A DNA stretch of 64,000 nucleotides from Zeugodacus cucurbitae (taxonomy: Eukaryota; Arthropoda; Insecta; Diptera; Tephritidae), in assembly GCF_028554725.1 (NCBI RefSeq), contig NC_071669.1, positions 62,001 through 126,000 on the forward strand, given 5' to 3'. Positions 20,809 to 35,339 of the stretch are shown here, one piece after another. Both the position numbers and the translations under genes were made by a program. Numbering within the stretch: the first letter of the stretch is position 1; each line of letters opens with the position of its first letter. Below the pieces are notes generated by a model, which did not search any database, had not been told where the DNA came from, and saw nothing but the letters and a program-made list of their open reading frames with translations.

Positions 20809-21477
20809 TCGCCCCACGCCCACCCACCCTCGAACAACAGCAACACAGCAACACAGAAAAAAAGCAACACAGAAAGCAAAAGTGTATATACTGTACTGAT
20901 GCCAGTTGAGTATGTTATAAGTAAAATTGTCGATAAGCAAGATGAGAATTCAGCGATTACCTATGATCACCAGACAGCACAGCACAGCACAGCACAGACC
21001 ATTTAACGGCCAAATTTGAATTATGACACATATGTTGCATATGTTGCACATATGTGAGCATATGATCATCAAGAGTGAGTGAGTTCAGTAAAAGTGATCG
21101 TGTGTGTGGCAGAATAATTTTCACATATAGATGGAGGTACCCGTACATTATTACACATGTGAGATTGATTGTCACGCTCCTGGTGAAGCTAGGTTCGCCA
21201 CAAATGGCTCTAATGGTAGCCAATGGAACCTACTAGGTGGCCCAAAGCGTTTGAGCCACCAGCCGGGTGCAGCCGGGACGCACCCGATAGCATGTATAAG
21301 TGTACACACACTTTTCTACCCCTATCATATCATATATGTGTTCAAGTGTACACACTATTCTGTTCTGTTCTACAATACACACATATGATCATGAATTTGT
21401 TATAAATTTGTCAACATATGGTAGAATTTGTTATAAATTTCTTTGTTTTTCACATATAGATGGATACCCGTACAATA
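20809..21477 (-). repeat. Interruption between the 571/686 arrays
   Basis: A copy of 17081-17749: end of G, A-rich linker (20857-20879), truncated I, M, one Box, short linker, P and the A/P boundary, lying at an offset of 3728 bp from its relative. Confidence 0.87.
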
Positions 21478-24400
21478 ACAGCTGATGTGGCACACATGTG
21501 TTTCTACTACGCAGTACATGAGAGTATGTATGTATATGATAGTATTACACACGCATAAATCTCCGATTATATATACTATATATATATGCGATGCGATCAC
21601 CATATATGTATGTACACATGTGTATGTCAGTAAAAACATTATTATATATAGATATTAAAGTTGAATGGGTTGGGATTCGAACCTCGGACTTTCGAGCTAG
21701 TACCATAACCAGATATATGCCCGTATTTTCCAGATATATACAGTGAGCGGTATAAATCGGTCGAGAAGTGATCGGGTGGATCGGCACGAGCTAAACGGAC
21801 CACTGACCGACCCCAAAAAACCGGGTCTTCCCCGAGAACCGGCTACCAACTCGTCCAAGTTTTGCCCCAAAACGCCCCCCGGCCACACCCACCACACCGC
21901 CACACCGCCACGAGTGTGCCCCACCAAAAAAAACCCGGGTCCAAAACCGGGTCCGGCTGCAGTACTAGGCAAAAGCCGCAAAAAATGCCGAAAAAATCGG
22001 CGGCAATTGGGTAGGGGTATTTTAACAGCTGATGTGGCTGGTACAATAACAGCTGATGTGGCACACATGTGTTTCTACTACGCAGTACATGAGAGTATGT
22101 ATGTATATGATAGTATTACACACGCATAAATCTCCGATTATATATACTATATATATATGCGATGCGATCACCATATATGTATGTACACATGTGTATGTCA
22201 GTAATGAGAGTATGTATGTATATGATAGTATTACACACGCATAAATCTCCGATTATATATACTATATATATATGCGATGCGATCACCATATATGTATGTA
22301 CACATGTGTATGTCAGTAAAAACATTATTATATATAGATATTAAAGTTGAATGGGTTGGGATTCGAACCTCGGACTTTCGAGCTAGTACCATAACCAGAT
22401 ATATGCCCGTATTTTCCAGATATATACAGTGAGCGGTATAAATCGGTCGAGAAGTGATCGGGTGGATCGGCACGAGCTAAACGGACCACTGACCGACCCC
22501 AAAAAACCGGGTCTTCCCCGAGAACCGGCTACCAACTCGTCCAAGTTTTGCCCCAAAACGCCCCCCGGCCACACCCACCACACCGCCACACCGCCACGAG
22601 TGTGCCCCACCAAAAAAAACCCGGGTCCAAAACCGGGTCCGGCTGCAGTACTAGGCAAAAGCCGCAAAAAATGCCGAAAAAATCGGCGGCAATTGGGTAG
22701 GGGTATTTTAACAGTACCATAACCAGATATATGCCCGTATTTTCCAGATATATACAGTGAGCGGTATAAATCGGTCGAGAAGTGATCGGGTGGATCGGCA
22801 CGAGCTAAACGGACCACTGACCGACCCCAAAAAACCGGGTCTTCCCCGAGAACCGGCTACCAACTCGTCCAAGTTTTGCCCCAAAACGCCCCCCGGCCAC
22901 ACCCACCACACCGCCACACCGCCACGAGTGTGCCCCACCAAAAAAAACCCGGGTCCAAAACCGGGTCCGGCTGCAGTACTAGGCAAAAGCCGCAAAAAAT
23001 GCCGAAAAAATCGGCGGCAATTGGGTAGGGGTATTTTAACAGCTGATGTGGCTGGTACAATAACAGCTGATGTGGCACACATGTGTTTCTACTACGCAGT
23101 ACATGAGAGTATGTATGTATATGATAGTATTACACACGCATAAATCTCCGATTATATATACTATATATATATGCGATGCGATCACCATATATGTATGTAC
23201 ACATGTGTATGTCAGTAATGAGAGTATGTATGTATATGATAGTATTACACACGCATAAATCTCCGATTATATATACTATATATATATGCGATGCGATCAC
23301 CATATATGTATGTACACATGTGTATGTCAGTAAAAACATTATTATATATAGATATTAAAGTTGAATGGGTTGGGATTCGAACCTCGGACTTTCGAGCTAG
23401 TACCATAACCAGATATATGCCCGTATTTTCCAGATATATACAGTGAGCGGTATAAATCGGTCGAGAAGTGATCGGGTGGATCGGCACGAGCTAAACGGAC
23501 CACTGACCGACCCCAAAAAACCGGGTCTTCCCCGAGAACCGGCTACCAACTCGTCCAAGTTTTGCCCCAAAACGCCCCCCGGCCACACCCACCACACCGC
23601 CACACCGCCACGAGTGTGCCCCACCAAAAAAAACCCGGGTCCAAAACCGGGTCCGGCTGCAGTACTAGGCAAAAGCCGCAAAAAATGCCGAAAAAATCGG
23701 CGGCAATTGGGTAGGGGTATTTTAACAGCTGATGTGGCTGGTACAATAACAGCTGATGTGGCACACATGTGTTTCTACTACGCAGTACATGAGAGTATGT
23801 ATGTATATGATAGTATTACACACGCATAAATCTCCGATTATATATACTATATATATATGCGATGCGATCACCATATATGTATGTACACATGTGTATGTCA
23901 GTAATGAGAGTATGTATGTATATGATAGTATTACACACGCATAAATCTCCGATTATATATACTATATATATATGCGATGCGATCACCATATATGTATGTA
24001 CACATGTGTATGTCAGTAAAAACATTATTATATATAGATATTAAAGTTGAATGGGTTGGGATTCGAACCTCGGACTTTCGAGCTAGTACCATAACCAGAT
24101 ATATGCCCGTATTTTCCAGATATATACAGTGAGCGGTATAAATCGGTCGAGAAGTGATCGGGTGGATCGGCACGAGCTAAACGGACCACTGACCGACCCC
24201 AAAAAACCGGGTCTTCCCCGAGAACCGGCTACCAACTCGTCCAAGTTTTGCCCCAAAACGCCCCCCGGCCACACCCACCACACCGCCACACCGCCACGAG
24301 TGTGCCCCACCAAAAAAAACCCGGGTCCAAAACCGGGTCCGGCTGCAGTACTAGGCAAAAGCCGCAAAAAATGCCGAAAAAATCGGCGGCAATTGGGTAG

Positions 24401-26229
24401 GGGTATTTTAACAGCTGATGTGGCTGGTACAATAACAGCTGATGTGGCACACATGTGTTTCTACTACGCAGTACATGAGAGTATGTATGTATATGATAGT
24501 ATTACACACGCATAAATCTCCGATTATATATACTATATATATATGCGATGCGATCACCATATATGTATGTACACATGTGTATGTCAGTAAAAACATTATT
24601 ATATATAGATATTAAAGTTGAATGGGTTGGGATTCGAACCTCGGACTTTCGAGCTAGTACCATAACCAGATATATGCCCGTATTTTCCAGATATATACAG
24701 TGAGCGGTATAAATCGGTCGAGAAGTGATCGGGTGGATCGGCACGAGCTAAACGGACCACTGACCGACCCCAAAAAACCGGGTCTTCCCCGAGAACCGGC
24801 TACCAACTCGTCCAAGTTTTGCCCCAAAACGCCCCCCGGCCACACCCACCACACCGCCACACCGCCACGAGTGTGCCCCACCAAAAAAAACCCGGGTCCA
24901 AAACCGGGTCCGGCTGCAGTACTAGGCAAAAGCCGCAAAAAATGCCGAAAAAATCGGCGGCAATTGGGTAGGGGTATTTTAACAGCTGATGTGGCTGGTA
25001 CAATAACAGCTGATGTGGCACACATGTGTTTCTACTACGCAGTACATGAGAGTATGTATGTATATGATAGTATTACACACGCATAAATCTCCGATTATAT
25101 ATACTATATATATATGCGATGCGATCACCATATATGTATGTACACATGTGTATGTCAGTAAAAACATTATTATATATAGATATTAAAGTTGAATGGGTTG
25201 GGATTCGAACCTCGGACTTTCGAGCTAGTACCATAACCAGATATATGCCCGTATTTTCCAGATATATACAGTGAGCGGTATAAATCGGTCGAGAAGTGAT
25301 CGGGTGGATCGGCACGAGCTAAACGGACCACTGACCGACCCCAAAAAACCGGGTCTTCCCCGAGAACCGGCTACCAACTCGTCCAAGTTTTGCCCCAAAA
25401 CGCCCCCCGGCCACACCCACCACACCGCCACACCGCCACGAGTGTGCCCCACCAAAAAAAACCCGGGTCCAAAACCGGGTCCGGCTGCAGTACTAGGCAA
25501 AAGCCGCAAAAAATGCCGAAAAAATCGGCGGCAATTGGGTAGGGGTATTTTAACAGCTGATGTGGCTGGTACAATAACAGCTGATGTGGCACACATGTGT
25601 TTCTACTACGCAGTACATGAGAGTATGTATGTATATGATAGTATTACACACGCATAAATCTCCGATTATATATACTATATATATATGCGATGCGATCACC
25701 ATATATGTATGTACACATGTGTATGTCAGTAATGAGAGTATGTATGTATATGATAGTATTACACACGCATAAATCTCCGATTATATATACTATATATATA
25801 TGCGATGCGATCACCATATATGTATGTACACATGTGTATGTCAGTAAAAACATTATTATATATAGATATTAAAGTTGAATGGGTTGGGATTCGAACCTCG
25901 GACTTTCGAGCTAGTACCATAACCAGATATATGCCCGTATTTTCCAGATATATACAGTGAGCGGTATAAATCGGTCGAGAAGTGATCGGGTGGATCGGCA
26001 CGAGCTAAACGGACCACTGACCGACCCCAAAAAACCGGGTCTTCCCCGAGAACCGGCTACCAACTCGTCCAAGTTTTGCCCCAAAACGCCCCCCGGCCAC
26101 ACCCACCACACCGCCACACCGCCACGAGTGTGCCCCACCAAAAAAAACCCGGGTCCAAAACCGGGTCCGGCTGCAGTACTAGGCAAAAGCCGCAAAAAAT
26201 GCCGAAAAAATCGGCGGCAATTGGGTAGG
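21478..26229 (-). repeat. 571/686-bp tandem array (second block)
   Basis: Units begin at 21478 (571), 22049 (686, cut at about 22712), a 328-bp G-only remnant to 23062, then 23063 (686), 23749 (686), 24435 (571), 25006 (571) and 25577 (686-type, cut at 26229). The order 686-571-571-686 from 23749 repeats that from 18321 at an offset of 5428 bp. The 328-bp remnant joins the G module to the region 5' of T (AACAG|TACCATAACC) and lacks a B-box. Confidence 0.92.
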
Positions 26230-26431
26230 GGCGCGTTTGAGCCACCACCCGGACGCACCCGCTCCTCAGGAGCGTGTCCAAGCGTGTCAAAGTGAAAAGA
26301 TCGGTTTTATGGTACTCATATGATTGTCACGCTCCTGGTGAAGCTAGGTTCGCCACAAATGGCTCTAATGGTAGCCAATGGAACCTACTAGGTGGCCCAA
26401 AGCGTTTGAGCCACCAGCCGGGTGCAGCCGG
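26230..26431 (-). repeat. G-to-Box fusion and one full Box
   Basis: GGGTAGGGG is joined to CGCGTTTGAGCCACC, so the G module runs directly into the terminal hairpin of a Box. A 169-bp-type Box end and one further Box follow, then the short linker into P. Copy at 31154-31355. Confidence 0.85.
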
Positions 26432-27893
26432 GACGCACCCGATAGCATGTATAAGTGTACACACACTTTTCTACCCCTATCATATCATATATGTGTTCAA
26501 GTGTACACACTATTCTGTTCTGTTCTACAATACACACATATGATCATGAATTTGTTATAAATTTGTCAACATATGGTAGAATTTGTTATAAATTTCTTTG
26601 TTTTTCACATATAGATGGATACCCGTACAATAACAGCTGATGTGGCACACATGTGTTTCTACTACGCAGTACATGAGAGTATGTATGTATATGATAGTAT
26701 TACACACGCATAAATCTCCGATTATATATACTATATATATATGCGATGCGATCACCATATATGTATGTACACATGTGTATGTCAGTAAAAACATTATTAT
26801 ATATAGATATTAAAGTTGAATGGGTTGGGATTCGAACCTCGGACTTTCGAGCTAGTACCATAACCAGATATATGCCCGTATTTTCCAGATATATACAGTG
26901 AGCGGTATAAATCGGTCGAGAAGTGATCGGGTGGAACAACAGCAACACAGCAACACAGCAGCAAAACCGGGTCTTCCCCGAGAACCGGCTACCAACTCGT
27001 CCAAGTTTTGCCCCAAAACGCCCCCCGGCCACACCCACCACACCGCCACACCGCCACGAGTGTGCCCCACCAAAAAAAACCCGGGTCCAAAACCGGGTCC
27101 GGCTGCAGTACTAGGCAAAAGCCGCAAAAAATGCCGAAAAAATCGGCGGCAATTGGGTAGGGGACGCACCCGATAGCATGTATAAGTGTACACACACTTT
27201 TCTACCCCTATCATATCATATATGTGTTCAAGTGTACACACTATTCTGTTCTGTTCTACAATACACACATATGATCATGAATTTGTTATAAATTTGTCAA
27301 CATATGGTAGAATTTGTTATAAATTTCTTTGTTTTTCACATATAGATGGATACCCGTACAATAACAGCTGATGTGGCACACATGTGTTTCTACTACGCAG
27401 TACATGAGAGTATGTATGTATATGATAGTATTACACACGCATAAATCTCCGATTATATATACTATATATATATGCGATGCGATCACCATATATGTATGTA
27501 CACATGTGTATGTCAGTAAAAACATTATTATATATAGATATTAAAGTTGAATGGGTTGGGATTCGAACCTCGGACTTTCGAGCTAGTACCATAACCAGAT
27601 ATATGCCCGTATTTTCCAGATATATACAGTGAGCGGTATAAATCGGTCGAGAAGTGATCGGGTGGAACAACAGCAACACAGCAACACAGCAGCAAAACCG
27701 GGTCTTCCCCGAGAACCGGCTACCAACTCGTCCAAGTTTTGCCCCAAAACGCCCCCCGGCCACACCCACCACACCGCCACACCGCCACGAGTGTGCCCCA
27801 CCAAAAAAAACCCGGGTCCAAAACCGGGTCCGGCTGCAGTACTAGGCAAAAGCCGCAAAAAATGCCGAAAAAATCGGCGGCAATTGGGTAGGG
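26432..27893 (-). repeat. 731-bp tandem units (two copies)
   Basis: Units run 26432-27162 and 27163-27893, each starting GACGCACCCGATAGC (P) and passing through A and T into a shortened G. In G the segment between GGTGGA and AAAACCGGGTC is replaced by a CAACAGCAACACAGC stretch, i.e. a reduced CTG tract. C proper, I, M and Box are absent. Duplicate copies lie at 31356-32086 and 32087-32817. Confidence 0.92.
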
Positions 27894-30414
27894 GACGCAC
27901 CCGATAGCATGTATAAGTGTACACACACTTTTCTACCCCTATCATATCATATATGTGTTCAAGTGTACACACTATTCTGTTCTGTTCTACAATACACACA
28001 TATGATCATGAATTTGTTATAAATTTGTCAACATATGGTAGAATTTGTTATAAATTTCTTTGTTTTTCACATATAGATGGATACCCGTACAATAACAGCT
28101 GATGTGGCACACATGTGTTTCTACTACGCAGTACATGAGAGTATGTATGTATATGATAGTATTACACACGCATAAATCTCCGATTATATATACTATATAT
28201 ATATGCGATGCGATCACCATATATGTATGTACACATGTGTATGTCAGTAAAAACATTATTATATATAGATATTAAAGTTGAATGGGTTGGGATTCGAACC
28301 TCGGACTTTCGAGCTAGTACCATAACCAGATATATGCCCGTATTTTCCAGATATATACAGTGAGCGGTATAAATCGGTCGAGAAGTGATCGGGTGGATCG
28401 GCACGAGCTAAACGGACCACTGACCGACCCCAAAAAACCGGGTCTTCCCCGAGAACCGGCTACCAACTCGTCCAAGTTTTGCCCCAAAACGCCCCCCGGC
28501 CACACCCACCACACCGCCACACCGCCACGAGTGTGCCCCACCAAAAAAAACCCGGGTCCAAAACCGGGTCCGGCTGCAGTACTAGGCAAAAGCCGCAAAA
28601 AATGCCGAAAAAATCGGCGGCAATTGGGTAGGGGTATTTTCGCCCCACGCCCACCCACCCTCGAACAACAGCAACACAGCAACACAGCAGCAGCAGCAGC
28701 AGCAGCATAATCCTGTCAAAGAAAAGAAAAAAATATATATGTATGGGCATATGGGGCATATATGCATTACTTTGGTACCAAAAGTGTATATACTGTACTG
28801 ATGCCAGTTGAGTATGTTATAAGTAAAATTGTCGATAAGCAAGATGAGAATTCAGCGATTACCTATGATCACCAGACAGCACAGCACAGCACAGCACAGA
28901 CCATTTAACGGCCAAATTTGAATTATGACACATATGTTGCATATGTTGCACATATGTGAGCATATGATCATCAAGAGTGAGTGAGTTCAGTAAAAGTGAT
29001 CGTGTGTGTGGCAGAATAATTTTCACATATAGATGGAGGTACCCGTACATTATTACACATGTGAGATTGATTGTCACGCTCCTGGTGAAGCTAGGTTCGC
29101 CACAAATGGCTCTAATGGTAGCCAATGGAACCTACTAGGTGGCCCAAAGCGTTTGAGCCACCACCCGGACGCACCCGCTCCTCAGGAGCGTGTCAAAGTG
29201 AAAAATTTGGTTTTTATGGTACTCATATGATTGTCACGCTCCTGGTGAAGCTAGGTTCGCCACAAATGGCTCTAATGGTAGCCAATGGAACCTACTAGGT
29301 GCCCCAAAGCGTTTGAGCCACCACCCGGACGCACCCGCTCCTCAGGAGCGTGTCCAAGCGTGTCAAAGTGAAAAGATCGGTTTTATGGTACTCATATGAT
29401 GATGGCAGAATAATTTTCACATATAGATGGAGGTGGCCCAAAGCGTTTGAGCCACCACCCGGACGCACCCGCTCCTCAGGAGCGTGTCAAAGTGAAAAAT
29501 TTGGTTTTTATGGTACTCATATGATTGTCACGCTCCTGGTGAAGCTAGGTTCGCCACAAATGGCTCTAATGGTAGCCAATGGAACCTACTAGGTGGCCCA
29601 AAGCGTTTGAGCCACCAGCCGGGTGCAGCCGGGACGCACCCGATAGCATGTATAAGTGTACACACACTTTTCTACCCCTATCATATCATATATGTGTTCA
29701 AGTGTACACACTATTCTGTTCTGTTCTACAATACACACATATGATTATGAATTTGTTATAAATTTGTCAACATATGGTAGAATTTGTTATACTACTACTA
29801 CGATAACAGCTGATGTGGCACACATGTGTTTCTACTACGCAGTACATGAGAGTATGTATGTATATGATAGTATTACACACGCATTTTCTACTACGCAGTA
29901 CATGAGAGTATGTATGTATATGATAGTATTACACACGCATAAATCTCCGATTATATATACTATATATATATGCGATGCGATCACCATATATGTATGTACA
30001 CATGTGTATGTATGTATGTATGTATGTATGCCTCAGTAAAAACATTATTATATATAGATATTAAAGTTGAATGGGTTGGGATTCGAACCTCGGACTTTCG
30101 AGCTAACCAGATATATGCCCGTATTTTCCAGATATATACAGTGAGCGGTATAAATCGGACGAGAAGTGATCGGGTGGATCGGCACGAGCTAAACGGACCA
30201 CTGACCGACCCCAAAAAACCGGGTCTTCCCCGAGAACCGGCTACCAACTCGTCCAAGTTTTGCCCCAAAACGCCCCCCGGCCCCACCCACCACACCGCCA
30301 CACCACCACGAGTGTGCCCCACCAAAAAAAACCCGGGTCCAAAACCGGGTCCGGCTGCAGTACTAGGCAAAAGCCGCAAAAAATGCCGAAAAAATCGGCG
30401 GCAATTGGGTAGGG
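27894..30414 (-). repeat. Full-length R unit series P-A-T-G-C-I-M-Boxes-P-A-T-G
   Basis: A complete unit with (CTG)7, the 150-bp I form (28713-28862) and the pentamer form of M is followed by three Boxes (with chimera near 29400-29434), then P, the 56-bp duplication form of A, the deleted T form and G with intact quadruplex motif 2. It resembles 15.5-17.1 kb at an offset of 13340 bp. Confidence 0.87.
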
Positions 30415-30655
30415 GACGCACCCGATAGCATGTATAAGTGTACACACACTTTTCTACCCCTATCATATCATATATGTGTTCAAGTGTACACACTATTCTG
30501 TTCTGTTCTACAATACACACATATGATCATGAATTTGTTATAAATTTGTCAACATATGGTAGAATTTGTTATAAATTTCTTTGTTTTTCACATATAGATG
30601 GATACCCGTACAATAACAGCTGATGTGGCACACATGTGTTTCTACTACGCAGTAC
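30415..30655 (-). repeat. P-A bridge between the two 4.7-kb copies
   Basis: GGGGACGCACC joins the G module of copy 1 to a P module and the first part of A, ending where copy 2 begins (ATGAGAG at 30656). The bridge is itself the standard P-A sequence, so an unequal exchange in A would account for it. Confidence 0.8.
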
Positions 30656-33600
30656 ATGAGAGTATGTATGTATATGATAGTATTACACACGCATAAATCT
30701 CCGATTATATATACTATATATATATGCGATGCGATCACCATATATGTATGTACACATGTGTATGTCAGTAAAAACATTATTATATATAGATATTAAAGTT
30801 GAATGGGTTGGGATTCGAACCTCGGACTTTCGAGCTAGTACCATAACCAGATATATGCCCGTATTTTCCAGATATATACAGTGAGCGGTATAAATCGGTC
30901 GAGAAGTGATCGGGTGGATCGGCACGAGCTAAACGGACCACTGACCGACCCCAAAAAACCGGGTCTTCCCCGAGAACCGGCTACCAACTCGTCCAAGTTT
31001 TGCCCCAAAACGCCCCCCGGCCACACCCACCACACCGCCACACCGCCACGAGTGTGCCCCACCAAAAAAAACCCGGGTCCAAAACCGGGTCCGGCTGCAG
31101 TACTAGGCAAAAGCCGCAAAAAATGCCGAAAAAATCGGCGGCAATTGGGTAGGGGCGCGTTTGAGCCACCACCCGGACGCACCCGCTCCTCAGGAGCGTG
31201 TCCAAGCGTGTCAAAGTGAAAAGATCGGTTTTATGGTACTCATATGATTGTCACGCTCCTGGTGAAGCTAGGTTCGCCACAAATGGCTCTAATGGTAGCC
31301 AATGGAACCTACTAGGTGGCCCAAAGCGTTTGAGCCACCAGCCGGGTGCAGCCGGGACGCACCCGATAGCATGTATAAGTGTACACACACTTTTCTACCC
31401 CTATCATATCATATATGTGTTCAAGTGTACACACTATTCTGTTCTGTTCTACAATACACACATATGATCATGAATTTGTTATAAATTTGTCAACATATGG
31501 TAGAATTTGTTATAAATTTCTTTGTTTTTCACATATAGATGGATACCCGTACAATAACAGCTGATGTGGCACACATGTGTTTCTACTACGCAGTACATGA
31601 GAGTATGTATGTATATGATAGTATTACACACGCATAAATCTCCGATTATATATACTATATATATATGCGATGCGATCACCATATATGTATGTACACATGT
31701 GTATGTCAGTAAAAACATTATTATATATAGATATTAAAGTTGAATGGGTTGGGATTCGAACCTCGGACTTTCGAGCTAGTACCATAACCAGATATATGCC
31801 CGTATTTTCCAGATATATACAGTGAGCGGTATAAATCGGTCGAGAAGTGATCGGGTGGAACAACAGCAACACAGCAACACAGCAGCAAAACCGGGTCTTC
31901 CCCGAGAACCGGCTACCAACTCGTCCAAGTTTTGCCCCAAAACGCCCCCCGGCCACACCCACCACACCGCCACACCGCCACGAGTGTGCCCCACCAAAAA
32001 AAACCCGGGTCCAAAACCGGGTCCGGCTGCAGTACTAGGCAAAAGCCGCAAAAAATGCCGAAAAAATCGGCGGCAATTGGGTAGGGGACGCACCCGATAG
32101 CATGTATAAGTGTACACACACTTTTCTACCCCTATCATATCATATATGTGTTCAAGTGTACACACTATTCTGTTCTGTTCTACAATACACACATATGATC
32201 ATGAATTTGTTATAAATTTGTCAACATATGGTAGAATTTGTTATAAATTTCTTTGTTTTTCACATATAGATGGATACCCGTACAATAACAGCTGATGTGG
32301 CACACATGTGTTTCTACTACGCAGTACATGAGAGTATGTATGTATATGATAGTATTACACACGCATAAATCTCCGATTATATATACTATATATATATGCG
32401 ATGCGATCACCATATATGTATGTACACATGTGTATGTCAGTAAAAACATTATTATATATAGATATTAAAGTTGAATGGGTTGGGATTCGAACCTCGGACT
32501 TTCGAGCTAGTACCATAACCAGATATATGCCCGTATTTTCCAGATATATACAGTGAGCGGTATAAATCGGTCGAGAAGTGATCGGGTGGAACAACAGCAA
32601 CACAGCAACACAGCAGCAAAACCGGGTCTTCCCCGAGAACCGGCTACCAACTCGTCCAAGTTTTGCCCCAAAACGCCCCCCGGCCACACCCACCACACCG
32701 CCACACCGCCACGAGTGTGCCCCACCAAAAAAAACCCGGGTCCAAAACCGGGTCCGGCTGCAGTACTAGGCAAAAGCCGCAAAAAATGCCGAAAAAATCG
32801 GCGGCAATTGGGTAGGGGACGCACCCGATAGCATGTATAAGTGTACACACACTTTTCTACCCCTATCATATCATATATGTGTTCAAGTGTACACACTATT
32901 CTGTTCTGTTCTACAATACACACATATGATCATGAATTTGTTATAAATTTGTCAACATATGGTAGAATTTGTTATAAATTTCTTTGTTTTTCACATATAG
33001 ATGGATACCCGTACAATAACAGCTGATGTGGCACACATGTGTTTCTACTACGCAGTACATGAGAGTATGTATGTATATGATAGTATTACACACGCATAAA
33101 TCTCCGATTATATATACTATATATATATGCGATGCGATCACCATATATGTATGTACACATGTGTATGTCAGTAAAAACATTATTATATATAGATATTAAA
33201 GTTGAATGGGTTGGGATTCGAACCTCGGACTTTCGAGCTAGTACCATAACCAGATATATGCCCGTATTTTCCAGATATATACAGTGAGCGGTATAAATCG
33301 GTCGAGAAGTGATCGGGTGGATCGGCACGAGCTAAACGGACCACTGACCGACCCCAAAAAACCGGGTCTTCCCCGAGAACCGGCTACCAACTCGTCCAAG
33401 TTTTGCCCCAAAACGCCCCCCGGCCACACCCACCACACCGCCACACCGCCACGAGTGTGCCCCACCAAAAAAAACCCGGGTCCAAAACCGGGTCCGGCTG
33501 CAGTACTAGGCAAAAGCCGCAAAAAATGCCGAAAAAATCGGCGGCAATTGGGTAGGGGTATTTTCGCCCCACGCCCACCCACCCTCGAACAACAGCAACA

Positions 33601-35339
33601 CAGCAACACAGCAGCAGCAGCAGCAGCAGCATAATCCTGTCAAAGAAAAGAAAAAAATATATATGTATGGGCATATGGGGCATATATGCATTACTTTGGT
33701 ACCAAAAGTGTATATACTGTACTGATGCCAGTTGAGTATGTTATAAGTAAAATTGTCGATAAGCAAGATGAGAATTCAGCGATTACCTATGATCACCAGA
33801 CAGCACAGCACAGCACAGCACAGACCATTTAACGGCCAAATTTGAATTATGACACATATGTTGCATATGTTGCACATATGTGAGCATATGATCATCAAGA
33901 GTGAGTGAGTTCAGTAAAAGTGATCGTGTGTGTGGCAGAATAATTTTCACATATAGATGGAGGTACCCGTACATTATTACACATGTGAGATTGATTGTCA
34001 CGCTCCTGGTGAAGCTAGGTTCGCCACAAATGGCTCTAATGGTAGCCAATGGAACCTACTAGGTGGCCCAAAGCGTTTGAGCCACCACCCGGACGCACCC
34101 GCTCCTCAGGAGCGTGTCAAAGTGAAAAATTTGGTTTTTATGGTACTCATATGATTGTCACGCTCCTGGTGAAGCTAGGTTCGCCACAAATGGCTCTAAT
34201 GGTAGCCAATGGAACCTACTAGGTGCCCCAAAGCGTTTGAGCCACCACCCGGACGCACCCGCTCCTCAGGAGCGTGTCCAAGCGTGTCAAAGTGAAAAGA
34301 TCGGTTTTATGGTACTCATATGATGATGGCAGAATAATTTTCACATATAGATGGAGGTGGCCCAAAGCGTTTGAGCCACCACCCGGACGCACCCGCTCCT
34401 CAGGAGCGTGTCAAAGTGAAAAATTTGGTTTTTATGGTACTCATATGATTGTCACGCTCCTGGTGAAGCTAGGTTCGCCACAAATGGCTCTAATGGTAGC
34501 CAATGGAACCTACTAGGTGGCCCAAAGCGTTTGAGCCACCAGCCGGGTGCAGCCGGGACGCACCCGATAGCATGTATAAGTGTACACACACTTTTCTACC
34601 CCTATCATATCATATATGTGTTCAAGTGTACACACTATTCTGTTCTGTTCTACAATACACACATATGATTATGAATTTGTTATAAATTTGTCAACATATG
34701 GTAGAATTTGTTATACTACTACTACGATAACAGCTGATGTGGCACACATGTGTTTCTACTACGCAGTACATGAGAGTATGTATGTATATGATAGTATTAC
34801 ACACGCATTTTCTACTACGCAGTACATGAGAGTATGTATGTATATGATAGTATTACACACGCATAAATCTCCGATTATATATACTATATATATATGCGAT
34901 GCGATCACCATATATGTATGTACACATGTGTATGTATGTATGTATGTATGTATGCCTCAGTAAAAACATTATTATATATAGATATTAAAGTTGAATGGGT
35001 TGGGATTCGAACCTCGGACTTTCGAGCTAACCAGATATATGCCCGTATTTTCCAGATATATACAGTGAGCGGTATAAATCGGACGAGAAGTGATCGGGTG
35101 GATCGGCACGAGCTAAACGGACCACTGACCGACCCCAAAAAACCGGGTCTTCCCCGAGAACCGGCTACCAACTCGTCCAAGTTTTGCCCCAAAACGCCCC
35201 CCGGCCCCACCCACCACACCGCCACACCACCACGAGTGTGCCCCACCAAAAAAAACCCGGGTCCAAAACCGGGTCCGGCTGCAGTACTAGGCAAAAGCCG
35301 CAAAAAATGCCGAAAAAATCGGCGGCAATTGGGTAGGGG
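30656..35339. repeat. 4.7-kb segment, copy 2
   Basis: Counterpart of 25732-30415. Contents: T-G, G-to-Box fusion (31154), one Box, two 731-bp units (31356-32817), a full unit with I at 33637-33786 and pentamer M, three Boxes with the chimera at 34324-34358, then P-A-T-G with the 56-bp duplication. It continues into a normal (CTG)7-I-M unit at 35340. Confidence 0.9.

Larger units (their letters stand above)
25732..30415. repeat. 4.7-kb segment, copy 1 (offset 4924 bp)
   Basis: All landmarks in 25732-30415 recur 4924 bp downstream at 30656-35339: the Box fusion, the two 731-bp units, the full C-I-M unit, the Box-M-Box chimera and the 56-bp duplication form of A. At the right end copy 1 is fused to P (GGGGACGCACC) while copy 2 continues normally (GGGGTATTTTCGCC). 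I saw no differences between the copies at the landmarks checked. Confidence 0.9.
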
